Part shown: piece by piece, positions 24,103 through 34,401 of the stretch
How positions within the stretch are numbered: position 1 is the first letter of the stretch
How the letters are laid out: each line of letters starts with the position of its first letter
Translations under genes and position numbers: made by a program
Notes under the pieces: model-generated
What the model was told of the DNA's origin: nothing
What the model saw: only the letters and a program-made list of their open reading frames with translations
The model's database searches: none
Assembly: GCF_017814915.1 (NCBI RefSeq)
Contig: NZ_JAGIPZ010000001.1
Span: forward strand, 931,559-995,558
Length of the DNA stretch: 64,000 nucleotides
Reading direction: 5' to 3'
Source: Herbaspirillum sp. LeCh32-8
GTDB lineage: Bacteria; Pseudomonadota; Gammaproteobacteria; Burkholderiales; Burkholderiaceae_D

Positions 24103-25014
24103 TCAGGCTTGCGCCGTCCTGCGCACCAGCGCCTGGCTGTCGCCGGCGCCCGGTTTGGCCGCCGGCGCGTCATCCTCGTCGACCTCGCCCTGGATGAATC
24201 CCGACTGTCGCTGCGCGGCGTGGGCGCCCAGTTGCGTCTGCGGGCTGAGCTCGCCGCCGCGTTTCCCGGCCATGGCGGCCGGGTCACGCAGACTGGCTCG
24301 TCCATCGGTATCGATGTGCATCAGCATGTGCGAAATCGGACCGCCGTCGGCCGGGCAATGGAATACCGTGCGTGTATGTCCGCCGTCCCGCGCCGGCCGG
24401 AGTTCGCCCATGGCGATCATGTCGCCGGCCTTGTTTTTGATCCACTGCCAGTTGCGTTGCGTGGCCGAATCCCAGGTCTTGCAACTCTTGATGCCATTTG
24501 GCCCGGGTTGCCAGTCGGTCCTGGTGACGGCAATGTTCTTCTCCGCGATCATCATCACATGCCAGCGCTCCTGTCCCACCGTGGCGCTCACGATGCTGAC
24601 GTTGCCGTGCAGCGACTCCGGCGACAGCGAGTGCGCCCCGGGCGGCAGCAATTGCTTGCGGGTATGGAGATCGTGATCCTTGCCTTGCTTGTCGGCGCCC
24701 GCCGTGGCGGCGTTGTGCAGCTTGTCTTGCAGGCTGTCTCCCGCGTATTCGCGCACGGCCTGCATCAGGCGCTGGAAAGTGTCGCTGTTCTTCAGCGACG
24801 TCAGCGCCTGTTGGATATGCGGCCGCAGCTTTTCCATGGCGCCGGCCAGCCTGGGATTGGCCGAAAATGCCTGCGCCATCTTTTCCGGGGTGCAATTGCG
24901 TAGCACCGAGGTGAATTTTGAAAACGACGCGGCAACGCTTTTGGTCAACGGCGCGAACGCCTTGGTGACGGCCGCTGCGGTCGCCGGATTGAAGGCAATG
25001 GCTGGGAAGGGCAC
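24103..25014 (-). CDS. HrpL-controlled unknown protein, effector candidate (303 residues)
   Basis: Start GTG at 25014-25012 with AGGAG eight to nine bases upstream. The frame stays open to 25167, but a hrp box (25064-25092) lies inside that extension, so upstream starts are excluded if the promoter is real. The N terminus is Ala/Ser/Thr/Pro-rich, followed by helices and, from about residue 150, a beta-rich domain (VSIVSATVGQERWHVMMIAEKN, then HTRTVFHCP). The C-terminal 60 residues are polar and disordered. No domain recognised. A secreted effector is the simplest reading. Confidence 0.7.
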   Translation of the reverse strand: MPFPAIAFNPATAAAVTKAFAPLTKSVAASFSKFTSVLRNCTPEKMAQAFSANPRLAGAMEKLRPHIQQALTSLKNSDTFQRLMQAVREYAGDSLQDKLHNAATAGADKQGKDHDLHTRKQLLPPGAHSLSPESLHGNVSIVSATVGQERWHVMMIAEKNIAVTRTDWQPGPNGIKSCKTWDSATQRNWQWIKNKAGDMIAMGELRPARDGGHTRTVFHCPADGGPISHMLMHIDTDGRASLRDPAAMAGKRGGELSPQTQLGAHAAQRQSGFIQGEVDEDDAPAAKPGAGDSQALVRRTAQA

Positions 25015-25063
25015 GCTCGTTTCTCCTGGAAGAACGCAACGCAGGGCCGCGCCGCAATGTCTT

Positions 25064-25092
25064 TCTGTCGCCGCGGGTTGCTCCGCGGTTCC
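25064..25092 (-). promoter_or_regulatory. hrp box upstream of the 303-residue gene
   Basis: Minus strand GGAACC (25092-25087), 16 bases, CGACAGA (25070-25064): one mismatch. It is back to back with the plus-strand box at 25116-25144. Confidence 0.7.
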
Positions 25093-25115
25093 ATCAGGAC
25101 CGGCCCCGTTCTCGC

Positions 25116-25144
25116 GGAACCGTCCCCTACACCTGCCCCACCCA
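25116..25144 (+). promoter_or_regulatory. Perfect hrp box upstream of the aminotransferase-like gene
   Basis: GGAACC (25116-25121), 16 bases, CCACCCA (25138-25144). All fixed positions match. It lies 58 bases before the ATG at 25203. Confidence 0.85.
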
Positions 25145-25202
25145 TCGTTATCCGCGCGATGGTTCACCGGTCGCGCCTGTCTAACGATTTTCCATAAAAC
25201 CC

Positions 25203-26489
25203 ATGAACCATATCATCGGCCACGCCCTGGCCCGCCCCGAGGCCTCCCCTTCCCCACCATCGGCTTGTCTGCGTGCGCTGTCGCATGCGATCGGCCGCAC
25301 CATCGCAGAGGATGCAGGCATGTACGTATGGGATCGTCGGGCCGGCCGCCTGCTCGACGCGGTCTCCGGGCTCTACGGCAATACCCTCGGTCATGCTCAT
25401 GCGGCGCTGGCGGCGGCTGCGCATGTGCAGCCGGGCGCGACTGCCGACCACATGCAGGCCATGCTTGGCGCCGCCTTATCTTCCCACTTGCCGCTACCCG
25501 ACGCCCAGGTGCGCATCACCAGCTCATACGGCACCGCACGGCATGCCATGCGCCGCGTCGTGCAGCGTTACTGGAAGGCGGCGGGCCAGCCCTCCCGACG
25601 CATCATCATCGGCGGCCATGAAGTCGCCAATGACCCTCGGCGTCAGCTCAAGGACAGCCGTTGCTGCATCCCCGCGCCCGATTGGTTCGGCCATGACGGT
25701 TATCTGAATGAATACGAATTCGGGCTGGCGGCCGCCCGGCAGCTGGAGCATCGCATCGCTGAGCTGGGCGCCGGCAATATCGCTGCCTTCATCGCGACGC
25801 CGCTGGCGGGCGCCGCCGGCCTGCTGTTTCCGCCTTACAGCTATTGGCCGGAAATCGAACGCATCTGCATCCGCCATGGCGTGCTGTTATGTGTCGACGA
25901 GAGCATCGGCAGCTGCGGGCGCGCGGGCAAATGGTTTTCCCATGCTCATTTCCGCTTCACGCCGGATATCGTCCTGCTTGCGCAAAGCCTGACCTCCGGC
26001 ACCGTGCCGCTGGGCGCACTGGCGCTGTCGCCGCATATTGCCGGGACGTTGCGCTGCGCCGGCGAAGATCCCCGAGGCAGCGCGAACGTCGAGCCGACGG
26101 CCGCCGCGATCGCTCTGGCCAATCTGGACGCGCTGGACCAAGGCGGCCTGGCGCGTCATGTCGAACACGATATCGGCCTGTATTTCCAGCATTGTCTGCG
26201 GGAACGCTTCGACAATCATCCGCTGGTCGCCGATATCCAGGGCTGCGGCATGGTCGCGGCCCTGCAGTTGTCGCCCGATGGCGGCCGCTGGGCACGCTTC
26301 GACAACGAGGCGGCGGTGGGCGCCGATTGCGCAAGACGGGCGCTGGCGCATGGCGTACTGGTGCAATCGGCGGCGGCCCGCATCCTCCTGGCGCCCCCGC
26401 TGATTGCAACGCATGAAGAAATTGACGAACTGGTCGAGCGCCTGGGCTGCGCAGTCAACGGCACTGCCATCGCGCTGGCGATGAGGTAG
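25203..26489 (+). CDS. Class III aminotransferase-like protein lacking the catalytic lysine
   Basis: 428 residues with the fold pattern of class III PLP aminotransferases: an N-terminal GNTLGHAHAAL motif, the cofactor-ring Asp kept in LLCVDESIGSCGRAGKWFSH (Asp232-Glu233), and PDIVLLAQSLTSGTVPLGAL. In active enzymes the last motif reads LAK-G-L; here the Schiff-base lysine is Gln261. The phosphate-binding GSEA motif is also replaced (SSYGTARHA). The protein is full length, so this is not simple decay. A perfect hrp box precedes it, although the ribosome site is poor. It is probably a non-transaminating homologue recruited to the type III regulon, as effector or accessory protein; the role is unknown. 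Confidence 0.8.
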   Translation: MNHIIGHALARPEASPSPPSACLRALSHAIGRTIAEDAGMYVWDRRAGRLLDAVSGLYGNTLGHAHAALAAAAHVQPGATADHMQAMLGAALSSHLPLPDAQVRITSSYGTARHAMRRVVQRYWKAAGQPSRRIIIGGHEVANDPRRQLKDSRCCIPAPDWFGHDGYLNEYEFGLAAARQLEHRIAELGAGNIAAFIATPLAGAAGLLFPPYSYWPEIERICIRHGVLLCVDESIGSCGRAGKWFSHAHFRFTPDIVLLAQSLTSGTVPLGALALSPHIAGTLRCAGEDPRGSANVEPTAAAIALANLDALDQGGLARHVEHDIGLYFQHCLRERFDNHPLVADIQGCGMVAALQLSPDGGRWARFDNEAAVGADCARRALAHGVLVQSAAARILLAPPLIATHEEIDELVERLGCAVNGTAIALAMR

Positions 26490-26490
26490 C

Positions 26491-26519
26491 GGAACCGTCT
26501 CCCTGCAGCATGCAACTCA
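26491..26519 (+). promoter_or_regulatory. hrp box upstream of the 229-residue gene
   Basis: GGAACC (26491-26496), 16 bases, CAACTCA (26513-26519): one mismatch. It begins one base after the stop of the aminotransferase-like gene and ends 45 bases before the next ATG. Confidence 0.65.
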
Positions 26520-26564
26520 TGCATATCCGGCGGCTGCAAGGCTGCCCAACTTCGGGAGACCGTC

Positions 26565-27254
26565 ATGAGAACGCCAAGCATCGTCGCTCACGTCGAACCT
26601 CTGCGCCTGTGGGGCTTGGTAAAGCCCACCGGGCGCGACCTGGCCGGCGACGACAGCCACACTACCTTCTACCTGCGCACCAATGAGGACAGCGGCATGC
26701 TGACCTTTGCGTCCGCCCTGGACGCCGAAATCTATCGACAGCGCCTGCTGGGTTGCGGCCAGTCCGGTTGGCTGCGCGCACCGCTGGAACAGATTGATCT
26801 GGAACGCCTCATGTCCGGCCGTCCGGAGCGCCAACGGCGCCTGATGCTGGCGCTCGGCTTTTCCGCGTCCGACACTCAGGTGCTGCTGCAGGACGACCAG
26901 CAATTGCTGATTACGCCGCTGCTGCCGGTGTCCGTCAACATGCTTCACACGCTGCACGGCGTATCCCGCCTCTGCATAGAGCAGGAGATCTTCGATTTTG
27001 TCGAGCAATGGTGGGACCGGGTCGGAGGCCATCAATACAGCGACCTGATGCGCATCACCGCAGGCTGGAGCGACAGCCGCCTGGCCCAGAGCGCCCACCA
27101 CGCGCTGGATCGTGCCGCCTTTGCCAATCTGCGCTCATTTCGGGAGCAATGGGGAAGCACAGGCCACGGGGACGAATGCGCCGTGTTCTCGCCCGACGCC
27201 AATGCCTGGCAATTTTCAAGCCTGTCCGGGCCGCGGGTACGCGCATTGCACTGA
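26565..27254 (+). CDS. HrpL-controlled unknown protein (229 residues)
   Basis: Starts at ATG 26565 with GGGAGA seven bases upstream. A mixed alpha/beta soluble protein; recognisable stretches are DDSHTTFYLRTNEDSGMLTF and FDFVEQWWDRVGGHQYSDLM. No signal peptide, membrane segment or known domain. It is the last gene of the island and has its own hrp box, and may also be read through from the aminotransferase-like gene. Effector, chaperone or partner of the upstream protein are all possible. Confidence 0.7.
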   Translation: MRTPSIVAHVEPLRLWGLVKPTGRDLAGDDSHTTFYLRTNEDSGMLTFASALDAEIYRQRLLGCGQSGWLRAPLEQIDLERLMSGRPERQRRLMLALGFSASDTQVLLQDDQQLLITPLLPVSVNMLHTLHGVSRLCIEQEIFDFVEQWWDRVGGHQYSDLMRITAGWSDSRLAQSAHHALDRAAFANLRSFREQWGSTGHGDECAVFSPDANAWQFSSLSGPRVRALH

Positions 27255-27664
27255 CCTCCGTTACTGCGGACGCGGCGCCCGGAAAATCTGACGCGTTGGA
27301 ACCGCAAGGCCGCCGGCGACATTAATGTATATGGCATGCGCGACAATCTTCGATTTGTTGTCGAACGGCGTGCCGGTGGAGAAATTCCCCCGTTTCGACA
27401 CCGGTATATGACCGCGCTTCCCGCCGAACAGCCCTCGTTCAACAGGCGCTCCGTTCGGCGGCAAGAAGAAGATCTGAGCTCGGCCTGGTCAGGCGCCTGA
27501 CCAAAATAGCGCAACCGGCCGCGGCGGAGCAACGCCGCGGCCTGTTCCCCGGCTAACCGCCGACATACGAGAGACCGGCCCCTTGCTTGCAAGGCTCGCG
27601 GGGACGCAACGGCCGGACCAATACCTTCGTCTGCCTCACCCTCCTGCAATCAACACCTTCAACC
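27255..27664. other. Intergenic stretch with palindrome and hairpin, no supported gene
   Basis: Holds a perfect 16-base palindrome GGTCAGGCGCCTGACC at 27487-27502 and a 10-base-pair hairpin (27517-27526 with 27533-27542). An element GGAACC-N15-ACATTAA (27298-27325, plus strand) resembles the weak hrp-like element at 10432-10459. Short frames of 28 and 54 codons start near 27325 and 27336 but have no ribosome site, so I do not call them. Confidence 0.5.
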
Positions 27665-27704
27665 AAAAAACGCTGCGACGGATGTCTTCGTCGCAGCGTT
27701 TTTT
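27665..27704. terminator. Strong bidirectional intrinsic terminator
   Basis: A 16-base-pair stem (27665-27680 with 27689-27704) including six A-T pairs at its base and an eight-base loop, giving U-tracts in both directions. It closes the island's last plus-strand unit and insulates ssrA. Confidence 0.9.
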
Positions 27705-27784
27705 CTTATCTGCCCGGACCGCCTCGAATGCCCGCTCACATGGAACTTCCGGGCTGCGACGCTGCACCTATACATCATTGGTGT

Positions 27785-28160
27785 ATGCGGAATTTCTCGC
27801 GAACTTGAAGGCGAAAGGCGTTTTGGACGGGGGTTCGATTCCCCCCACCTCCACCAAATGGGGGAAAGGCAAGCGATCACCTTTTCCCCATCTGATGGGG
27901 GTGACCTGGTTTCGACAAGGCGGCAAGTAACCGGAGACACACCACGTCAGGCGACCGACGTAAATAGCGCAAAACCATAATTGCAAACGATTCGCAATTT
28001 CTTGCTTACGGCACCTAAAAGCCGCTAAGCCGAGTAACCGGCTCCTTCGCAAGAAGGCTTGGGAACAGAAAAGCCGGACGAACTCTGTCGTTAGCAGCGA
28101 GAGAAACGTCGAGCGAAAGCGAGCACTTCGGAAGTGTTCATAGTTGGCAACCGTAGAGGG
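27785..28160 (+). ncRNA. ssrA: Circularly permuted (two-piece) tmRNA
   Basis: The acceptor part comes first: T-stem GGGGG-TTCGATT-CCCCC (27829-27845), then CACCTCC and ACCA ending at 27856. A 40-base spacer with a 12-base-pair hairpin follows, then the 5' acceptor strand GGGGGTG (27897-27903), which pairs with CACCTCC (27846-27852) over seven pairs including one G-U. A helix-2 match joins CGTTTTG (27819-27825) and CAAGGCG (27916-27922). The tag frame starts at GCA 27983 and reads A-N-D-S-Q-F-L-A-Y-G-T before TAA. No CCA end is seen downstream. This is the permuted layout known from some betaproteobacteria. Outer ends are estimates. Confidence 0.85.
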
Positions 28161-28416
28161 TGCAACCTGTAGACTGGGGGCATTTCTTCTTCCTGCTTGT
28201 TGCATGTTGATTTCCGCGCGCAATCGTCCCGCTCCACTTGAGCAAGCTTGCGTCGCCTTCCGCAGCCAACGCGGTCATATGCCCGTTCAACTTCTGGTTC
28301 CGGTTGGTCCGGCAACATCTGTTTCAAGGTTCGTTTTTGCTTGCGATTTTTATGCGAGTCGGCGCTGAGTCAAGCGGAAAGTCGGGCACGAACAACATCA
28401 ATGGCTCGCGTGCAAC

Positions 28417-29586
28417 TTAGCGTGGATCCAGCCTGGTCCACTTCCTGTCGCTCTCCGCCGACGCCAACGTCCTTTCGATAAACCGCACCCCCCGCACGCC
28501 GTCCTCCACGGTCGGATAGTCAGCATCCAACGGATCCGCAACGCGACCCTCGGCACGTGCGCGGATGTCGGCCGCCACGCCCAGGTAGACATTGGCAAAG
28601 GCTTCGATGAAGGCTTCCGGGTGGCCGGACGGGATTCGGCCGGCGCGTCGGGCTGATTCGCTGAGCCAGGGTGACCCGCGCGTGAGGATGCGGCGCGGTC
28701 CGTCCACCGGGGCGTGGATCAGCTGGTTGGGGTCTTCCTGGCGCCATATCAGGGTGCCCAGCGTGCCGGAGACTTGCAGCCTGAGATCGTTTTCCAGTCC
28801 GGCCGCGACCTGTGAGGCGACGATGATGCCGCGCGCGCCTTCGGCGTAGCGCAGCAGCAGCTGGGCGTCGTCGTCCAGCCGGCGGCCGGCGCCGAAGGTG
28901 GTGAGGTCGGCGCACAGCGCTTGCGGATGCAGGCCGGTGACGGTGGCGGCCAGGTTTTCGGCGTGGGAGCCGATGTCGGCCATGGTGCCGGCCTTGCCGC
29001 TGCGCAGCGGATCGAGCCGCCAGTCGGCCTGTTTGTTGGCGCCGCCCTGCTCCACTGCCGCGGCCAGCCAGCCCTGGTTGTATTCCACGGCAATCTTGCG
29101 CAGCGTGCCAAGCGCGCCGCTGCGCACCAGGTGGCGCGCCTCGCGCACCATGGGATAGCCGGTGTAGTTGTAGGTCACGCCGAACACGGTGCCCGCGCGA
29201 CGCACCGCGGCCGCCAGCTCGTCGGCCTGCTCGCCGGTGTGCACCAGCGGCTTGTCGCAGACCACGTGAAAGCCCGCCTGCACGAAGGCCAGCGCCACCG
29301 GGTGATGCACGTGGTTGGGCGTGACGATGCTGACCAGGTCGATGCGTTCCTCAGGGCTTCTGCGCAGCTCGTCGTCCAGCAGGTCCTGCCAGCTGCCGTG
29401 ATTGCGGTCGTCGGCCAGGCCCAGCGCGGCGCCGGATTCGCGGGCGCGTTCGGGCGAAGATGAAAGCGCGCCGGCCACCAGCTCGAACTGGCCATCCAGC
29501 GCCATGGCCTTGCGGTGCACCGCGCCGATGAAGGCGCCGTGGCCGCCGCCGACCATGGCGTAGCGGAGTTTTCTTTCACGGGACAT
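28417..29586 (-). CDS. Gfo/Idh/MocA-family oxidoreductase
   Basis: 389 residues from the ATG at 29586 (AAGGA upstream). An N-terminal NAD(P)-binding fold ([11 protein letters not shown]), the conserved CDKPL motif in [12 protein letters not shown], and a C-terminal dimerisation domain are visible. Such enzymes oxidise or reduce sugars, inositols and derivatives. It is last in the operon ROK-ABC transporter-TIM-barrel isomerase-oxidoreductase, so its substrate is probably the imported sugar or polyol. The exact substrate cannot be told from sequence. Confidence 0.85.
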   Translation of the reverse strand: MSRERKLRYAMVGGGHGAFIGAVHRKAMALDGQFELVAGALSSSPERARESGAALGLADDRNHGSWQDLLDDELRRSPEERIDLVSIVTPNHVHHPVALAFVQAGFHVVCDKPLVHTGEQADELAAAVRRAGTVFGVTYNYTGYPMVREARHLVRSGALGTLRKIAVEYNQGWLAAAVEQGGANKQADWRLDPLRSGKAGTMADIGSHAENLAATVTGLHPQALCADLTTFGAGRRLDDDAQLLLRYAEGARGIIVASQVAAGLENDLRLQVSGTLGTLIWRQEDPNQLIHAPVDGPRRILTRGSPWLSESARRAGRIPSGHPEAFIEAFANVYLGVAADIRARAEGRVADPLDADYPTVEDGVRGVRFIERTLASAESDRKWTRLDPR

Positions 29587-29674
29587 ACGTGGGTCCTTGC
29601 GTCGTCTGGGTTGTATTGGTGTCTTGATGGGGCGAGCGCGGCGCATTCAGGCATATTCGGCCGCACTTGCAGGC

Positions 29675-30685
29675 TCAGGCCTGCCGGTCCTTGGCAAATA
29701 CGGCGTCGAAGGCGCCGGCGGCCGGCTTGAAGTCGAGCCGCTTGCAGAAGGCCGCGCTTTCGGTGGCGCCGTGCACGCGGTCCATGCGGCTGTCTTCCCA
29801 CTCCACCGACAACGGACCCTCATAGCCAATGTCGTTGAGGGCGACGATGATGGATTCGAAGTCGATCATGCCGCGCCCGACGCTGCGGAAATCCCAATTC
29901 CTGCGCGCGTCGCCGAAGCTGGTGTGGCCGCCGAACACGCCCACCGTGCCGTCGCCCTTGCCCCACCAGACATCCTTCATGTGGGCGTTGTAAATGCGAT
30001 CGGCAAAGCCGCGGATGAACTTCACGTAGTCCACGCCCTGGTAGGCCAGGTGGCTGGGGTCGAAGTTGAAGCCGAAGCGCCGGTGCCCTTTGAGCGCTGC
30101 GATGGCGCGCTCGGCGGAGGCGATATCGAAGGCGATCTCGGTCGGGTGCACCTCCAACGCGAAGTTGATGTCGTGCTGCTCAAAGGCATCGAGAATGGGG
30201 CCGAAACGCCGCGCGAAGTCGGCGAATCCCTTGTCCCAGTAGGCTTGCGAGGTCGGCGGGAAGGCATAGATGGCATGCCAGACCGAGGAGCCGGTGAAGC
30301 CGGTGACGGTCTTCACGCCGAACCTGGCGGCGGCCTGCGCGGTGTCGGCCAGCTCACGGGCGGCGCGTTGGCGCACGCCTTCCGGGTCGCCGCCGCCCCA
30401 CACATGGGGCGGCAGGATCGATTGATGACGCTCGTCGATCAGGTCGCACACCGCCTGCCCCACCAGATGGTTGCCGATGGCCAAGCATTGCAGGCCGTGC
30501 TCGGCCAGCAGCGCGCGCTTGTCCTTGACGTACTGATCGGAGGCCAGCGCCTGCTGCACGTTGAAATGGTCGCCCCAGCAGGCCAGCTCCAGGCCGTCGT
30601 AGCCCATTTGGCGGGCCAGCGGTGCCAGTTCGGCCAGCGGCAGGTCGGCCCATTGGCCGGTGAAAAGCGTGACGGGTCTTGGCAT
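29675..30685 (-). CDS. Sugar phosphate isomerase/epimerase family TIM-barrel protein
   Basis: 336 residues of the AP endonuclease 2/xylose isomerase-like TIM-barrel family. Metal-binding candidates are seen in [33 protein letters not shown] and [10 protein letters not shown]. The family includes inosose dehydratases and sugar isomerases or epimerases. It sits between the binding protein gene and the oxidoreductase gene, on the same strand, and likely acts in the same catabolic route. Confidence 0.85.
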   Translation of the reverse strand: MPRPVTLFTGQWADLPLAELAPLARQMGYDGLELACWGDHFNVQQALASDQYVKDKRALLAEHGLQCLAIGNHLVGQAVCDLIDERHQSILPPHVWGGGDPEGVRQRAARELADTAQAAARFGVKTVTGFTGSSVWHAIYAFPPTSQAYWDKGFADFARRFGPILDAFEQHDINFALEVHPTEIAFDIASAERAIAALKGHRRFGFNFDPSHLAYQGVDYVKFIRGFADRIYNAHMKDVWWGKGDGTVGVFGGHTSFGDARRNWDFRSVGRGMIDFESIIVALNDIGYEGPLSVEWEDSRMDRVHGATESAAFCKRLDFKPAAGAFDAVFAKDRQA

Positions 30686-30760
30686 GGGCCGGGCTCCTCT
30701 TGCTTGTGTGGTGCGATGTGTTGACGGCGCGCCGATGATCGTTGCGCAGCGCCGGAAAAT

Positions 30761-30786
30761 GGCCCTGCCCGCACAGGCGCAGGGCC
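30761..30786 (-). terminator. Attenuator-like hairpin after the binding protein gene
   Basis: GGCCCTGC (30761-30768) pairs with GCAGGGCC (30779-30786); on the minus strand a short TTTT follows. It lies 11 bases after the binding protein stop and 75 bases before the isomerase start, so it may lower expression of the catabolic genes relative to the binding protein. Confidence 0.55.
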
Positions 30787-30796
30787 GGCCATCAGA

Positions 30797-31777
30797 TCAG
30801 AACGGCGAGTCCGGGAAGTAGAAGCTCTTGGCGTTCTCTTTCGTGATCAGCACCGACGGGATGATGGTGGTGGGCGGCAGCTTCTCGCCTTTGATACGGG
30901 CTTCGGTGGTGAGCTTGATCGAGTCGTAGATGAACTTGGGGCTGTACGAAACGTTGGCCTGGATCAGCGGATTGCTGCCGTCGATCAGCGTCTTGATCAT
31001 GCCCTTGGCGCCGGCGCCGCCGAACACCAGCTTGATGTCCTTGCGCTTGGCCTGCTCGATGGCCTTGAGCACGCCCACCGCCATGTCATCGTCGGCCGCC
31101 CACACGGCGTCGATCTGCGGGAAGCGCGTGAGGTAGTCCTGCATCACCTTGAAGGCGTCGTCGCGGTTCCAGTTGGCGTACTTGGCGTCGAGCAGCTTGA
31201 TGTCGGGATGCTGCTTTAGCACGGCGTTGAAGGCGTCCATGCGCTCGTTGTCCAGCGTGGTGGCGATGCCGCGCAGGGCGACCACGTTGCCTTTGCCGTT
31301 GAGCGCCTTGGCGATGTACTCGGCCGGGATCTTGCCGAAGGCGGTGTTGTCGCCGGCGACATAGGCGTCCTGGGCGCTGGTGTCGGTCAGCCCGCGATCG
31401 ACCACCGTCACGTAGATGCCCTTGGCCTTGACCTGCGCCACCGGCTTGGTCAGCGCCGCCGACTCGAAGGGGAAGATCACCAGCGTGGTGATCTTGTTCA
31501 CGGTCACCAGGTCCTGCAGCTGGTTGGCCTGCTCGGGCGCGCCGCCGGCGGTCTTGACGATGACCTGCAGGCCTGGATGGGCCTTTTCCAGGTCCTTCTT
31601 GGCCTGGTTGGCCCAGTAAACGATGCCGGCCGTGAAGCTGTGGGTGGCGGAGGGAATGGCCACCCCGACCACCACCTTGTTGGCCTGCGCCAGGGCCGGC
31701 CCGGCCAGCGTCAGCGCGACTGCGGCGCCCATGGCTGAGAGTGCGAGGCGGCGGGTGAAAGAAAGCTTGCTGTTCAT
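30797..31777 (-). CDS. Sugar ABC transporter periplasmic binding protein
   Basis: 326 residues from the ATG at 31777 (GGAGACAACGC upstream). The signal peptide is clear: RR, a hydrophobic core ([22 protein letters not shown]) and a cleavage site near residue 28. The mature part is a type I periplasmic binding protein of the ribose/galactose family. It lies downstream of the permease and ATPase genes of the same operon. The ligand is unknown; a pentose, hexose or polyol is expected. Confidence 0.9.
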   Translation of the reverse strand: MNSKLSFTRRLALSAMGAAVALTLAGPALAQANKVVVGVAIPSATHSFTAGIVYWANQAKKDLEKAHPGLQVIVKTAGGAPEQANQLQDLVTVNKITTLVIFPFESAALTKPVAQVKAKGIYVTVVDRGLTDTSAQDAYVAGDNTAFGKIPAEYIAKALNGKGNVVALRGIATTLDNERMDAFNAVLKQHPDIKLLDAKYANWNRDDAFKVMQDYLTRFPQIDAVWAADDDMAVGVLKAIEQAKRKDIKLVFGGAGAKGMIKTLIDGSNPLIQANVSYSPKFIYDSIKLTTEARIKGEKLPPTTIIPSVLITKENAKSFYFPDSPF

Positions 31778-31898
31778 GCGTTGTCTCCTGTTGTTGTTGA
31801 AAAGGCCGTAACCGCGGGCCGTTGGGAACACACTGACAAACCGAAACCGTCCAGGAAGCGCGCCGCACCACCCTTGGCCCGCCGCGCCCTGACCGGCC

Positions 31899-32913
31899 TC
31901 ACCTCCTGCCGCGCTGCATGAAGGCCACCGCGATGATCACGAAGCCCTGCACTGCCGCGTTCAGGTACACGCTGATGATGCTGGTGAGGTTGAGGATGTT
32001 GCTGATGACCGAGAGCAGGATGGCGCCCACAACCGTGCCGGCAATGCTGCCCGCCCCGCCCTTCAATACCGTGCCGCCCACGATCACCGCGGCGATCGCT
32101 TCCAGCTCCCACAGCAAGCCGGTGGTCGGCGACGCCGAACCCAGGCGCGGCACATAGAGCAGCGTGGCGATGCCCACGCAAACGCCCAGCAGCATATAGG
32201 TAAGGATCTTGATCCGGTGCACGTCCACCGCTGCGTACTGGGCTACCTGCTCGTTGGAGCCGATCGCCTGGACATAGCGGCCGTAGCGCGTGCGGTTGAG
32301 GATCACGGCGCCCAACACCGCCACCAGCAGGAATACCCACACCGGAATCGGCACGCCCAGCAGGTTGGCGTAGTACACCGGGCTGTAGATGTCGGACAGA
32401 TCGTTGTCCAGCGTGAGCGCGCCGCCGTTGGAGAAATAGGTCAGGTAGGCGCGGAAGATGCCCAGCGTGCCCAAGGTCACGATGAAGGGCTCGATCCGTC
32501 CCTTGGTGATCAGCAGGCCGTGCACCAGGCCGAAGACCGCGCCCAGCGCGACCGCAAGCAGCATGCCCGCAGCCACTGCGGCGATGCCAGAACCCAGCAC
32601 CGGCGCCATGGCGTTCATGAACATGATCACCGCGCCGGCGATCAGCGCCGCCATCGACCCCACCGACAAATCGATGCCGCCCGAGATGATGACGAAGCAC
32701 ATCCCCACCGCGATGATGCCGATGAAGGCAGTGCGCGTGAGCACGTTCATCACGTTGTCGTAGGTGGCGAAATTGCTGTTGAGCAGCGTGCCGGCGATGC
32801 ACAGCAACACCAGGCCGATGACGGGGCCGAACCCGTGCAGCCGTCCCCACCAGGCGGTCACGGCCGCGGTGCGTGGGCGGGGATGGCGGTCGGAATCGGA
32901 ACCGGCGGCGTGT

Positions 32914-32933
<20 letters not shown>
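31899..32933 (-). CDS. Sugar ABC transporter permease (RbsC-like)
   Basis: 344 residues with about eight to ten hydrophobic segments and the family motif [13 protein letters not shown] plus [27 protein letters not shown], both typical of ribose/xylose-type permeases. ATG 32933 is chosen over the TTG at 32939; AGGAG is ten bases upstream. The start overlaps the end of the ATPase gene by 20 bases. Confidence 0.93.

Positions 32934-34397
<1,464 letters not shown>

Positions 34398-34401
<4 letters not shown>

Noticed and set aside
27298..27502. Short plus-strand frames (28 and 54 codons) after a GGAACC element.
   Set aside because: No ribosome site, poor -10 match, and no recognisable product; recorded only as part of the gene-free stretch.
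27829..27856. Fragment with T-arm and CCA end as a tRNA gene or an att-site copy of an ssrA 3' end.
   Set aside because: It pairs precisely with the 5' acceptor strand 40 bases downstream and no other 3' end exists nearby, so a permuted tmRNA explains it better than an integration scar.
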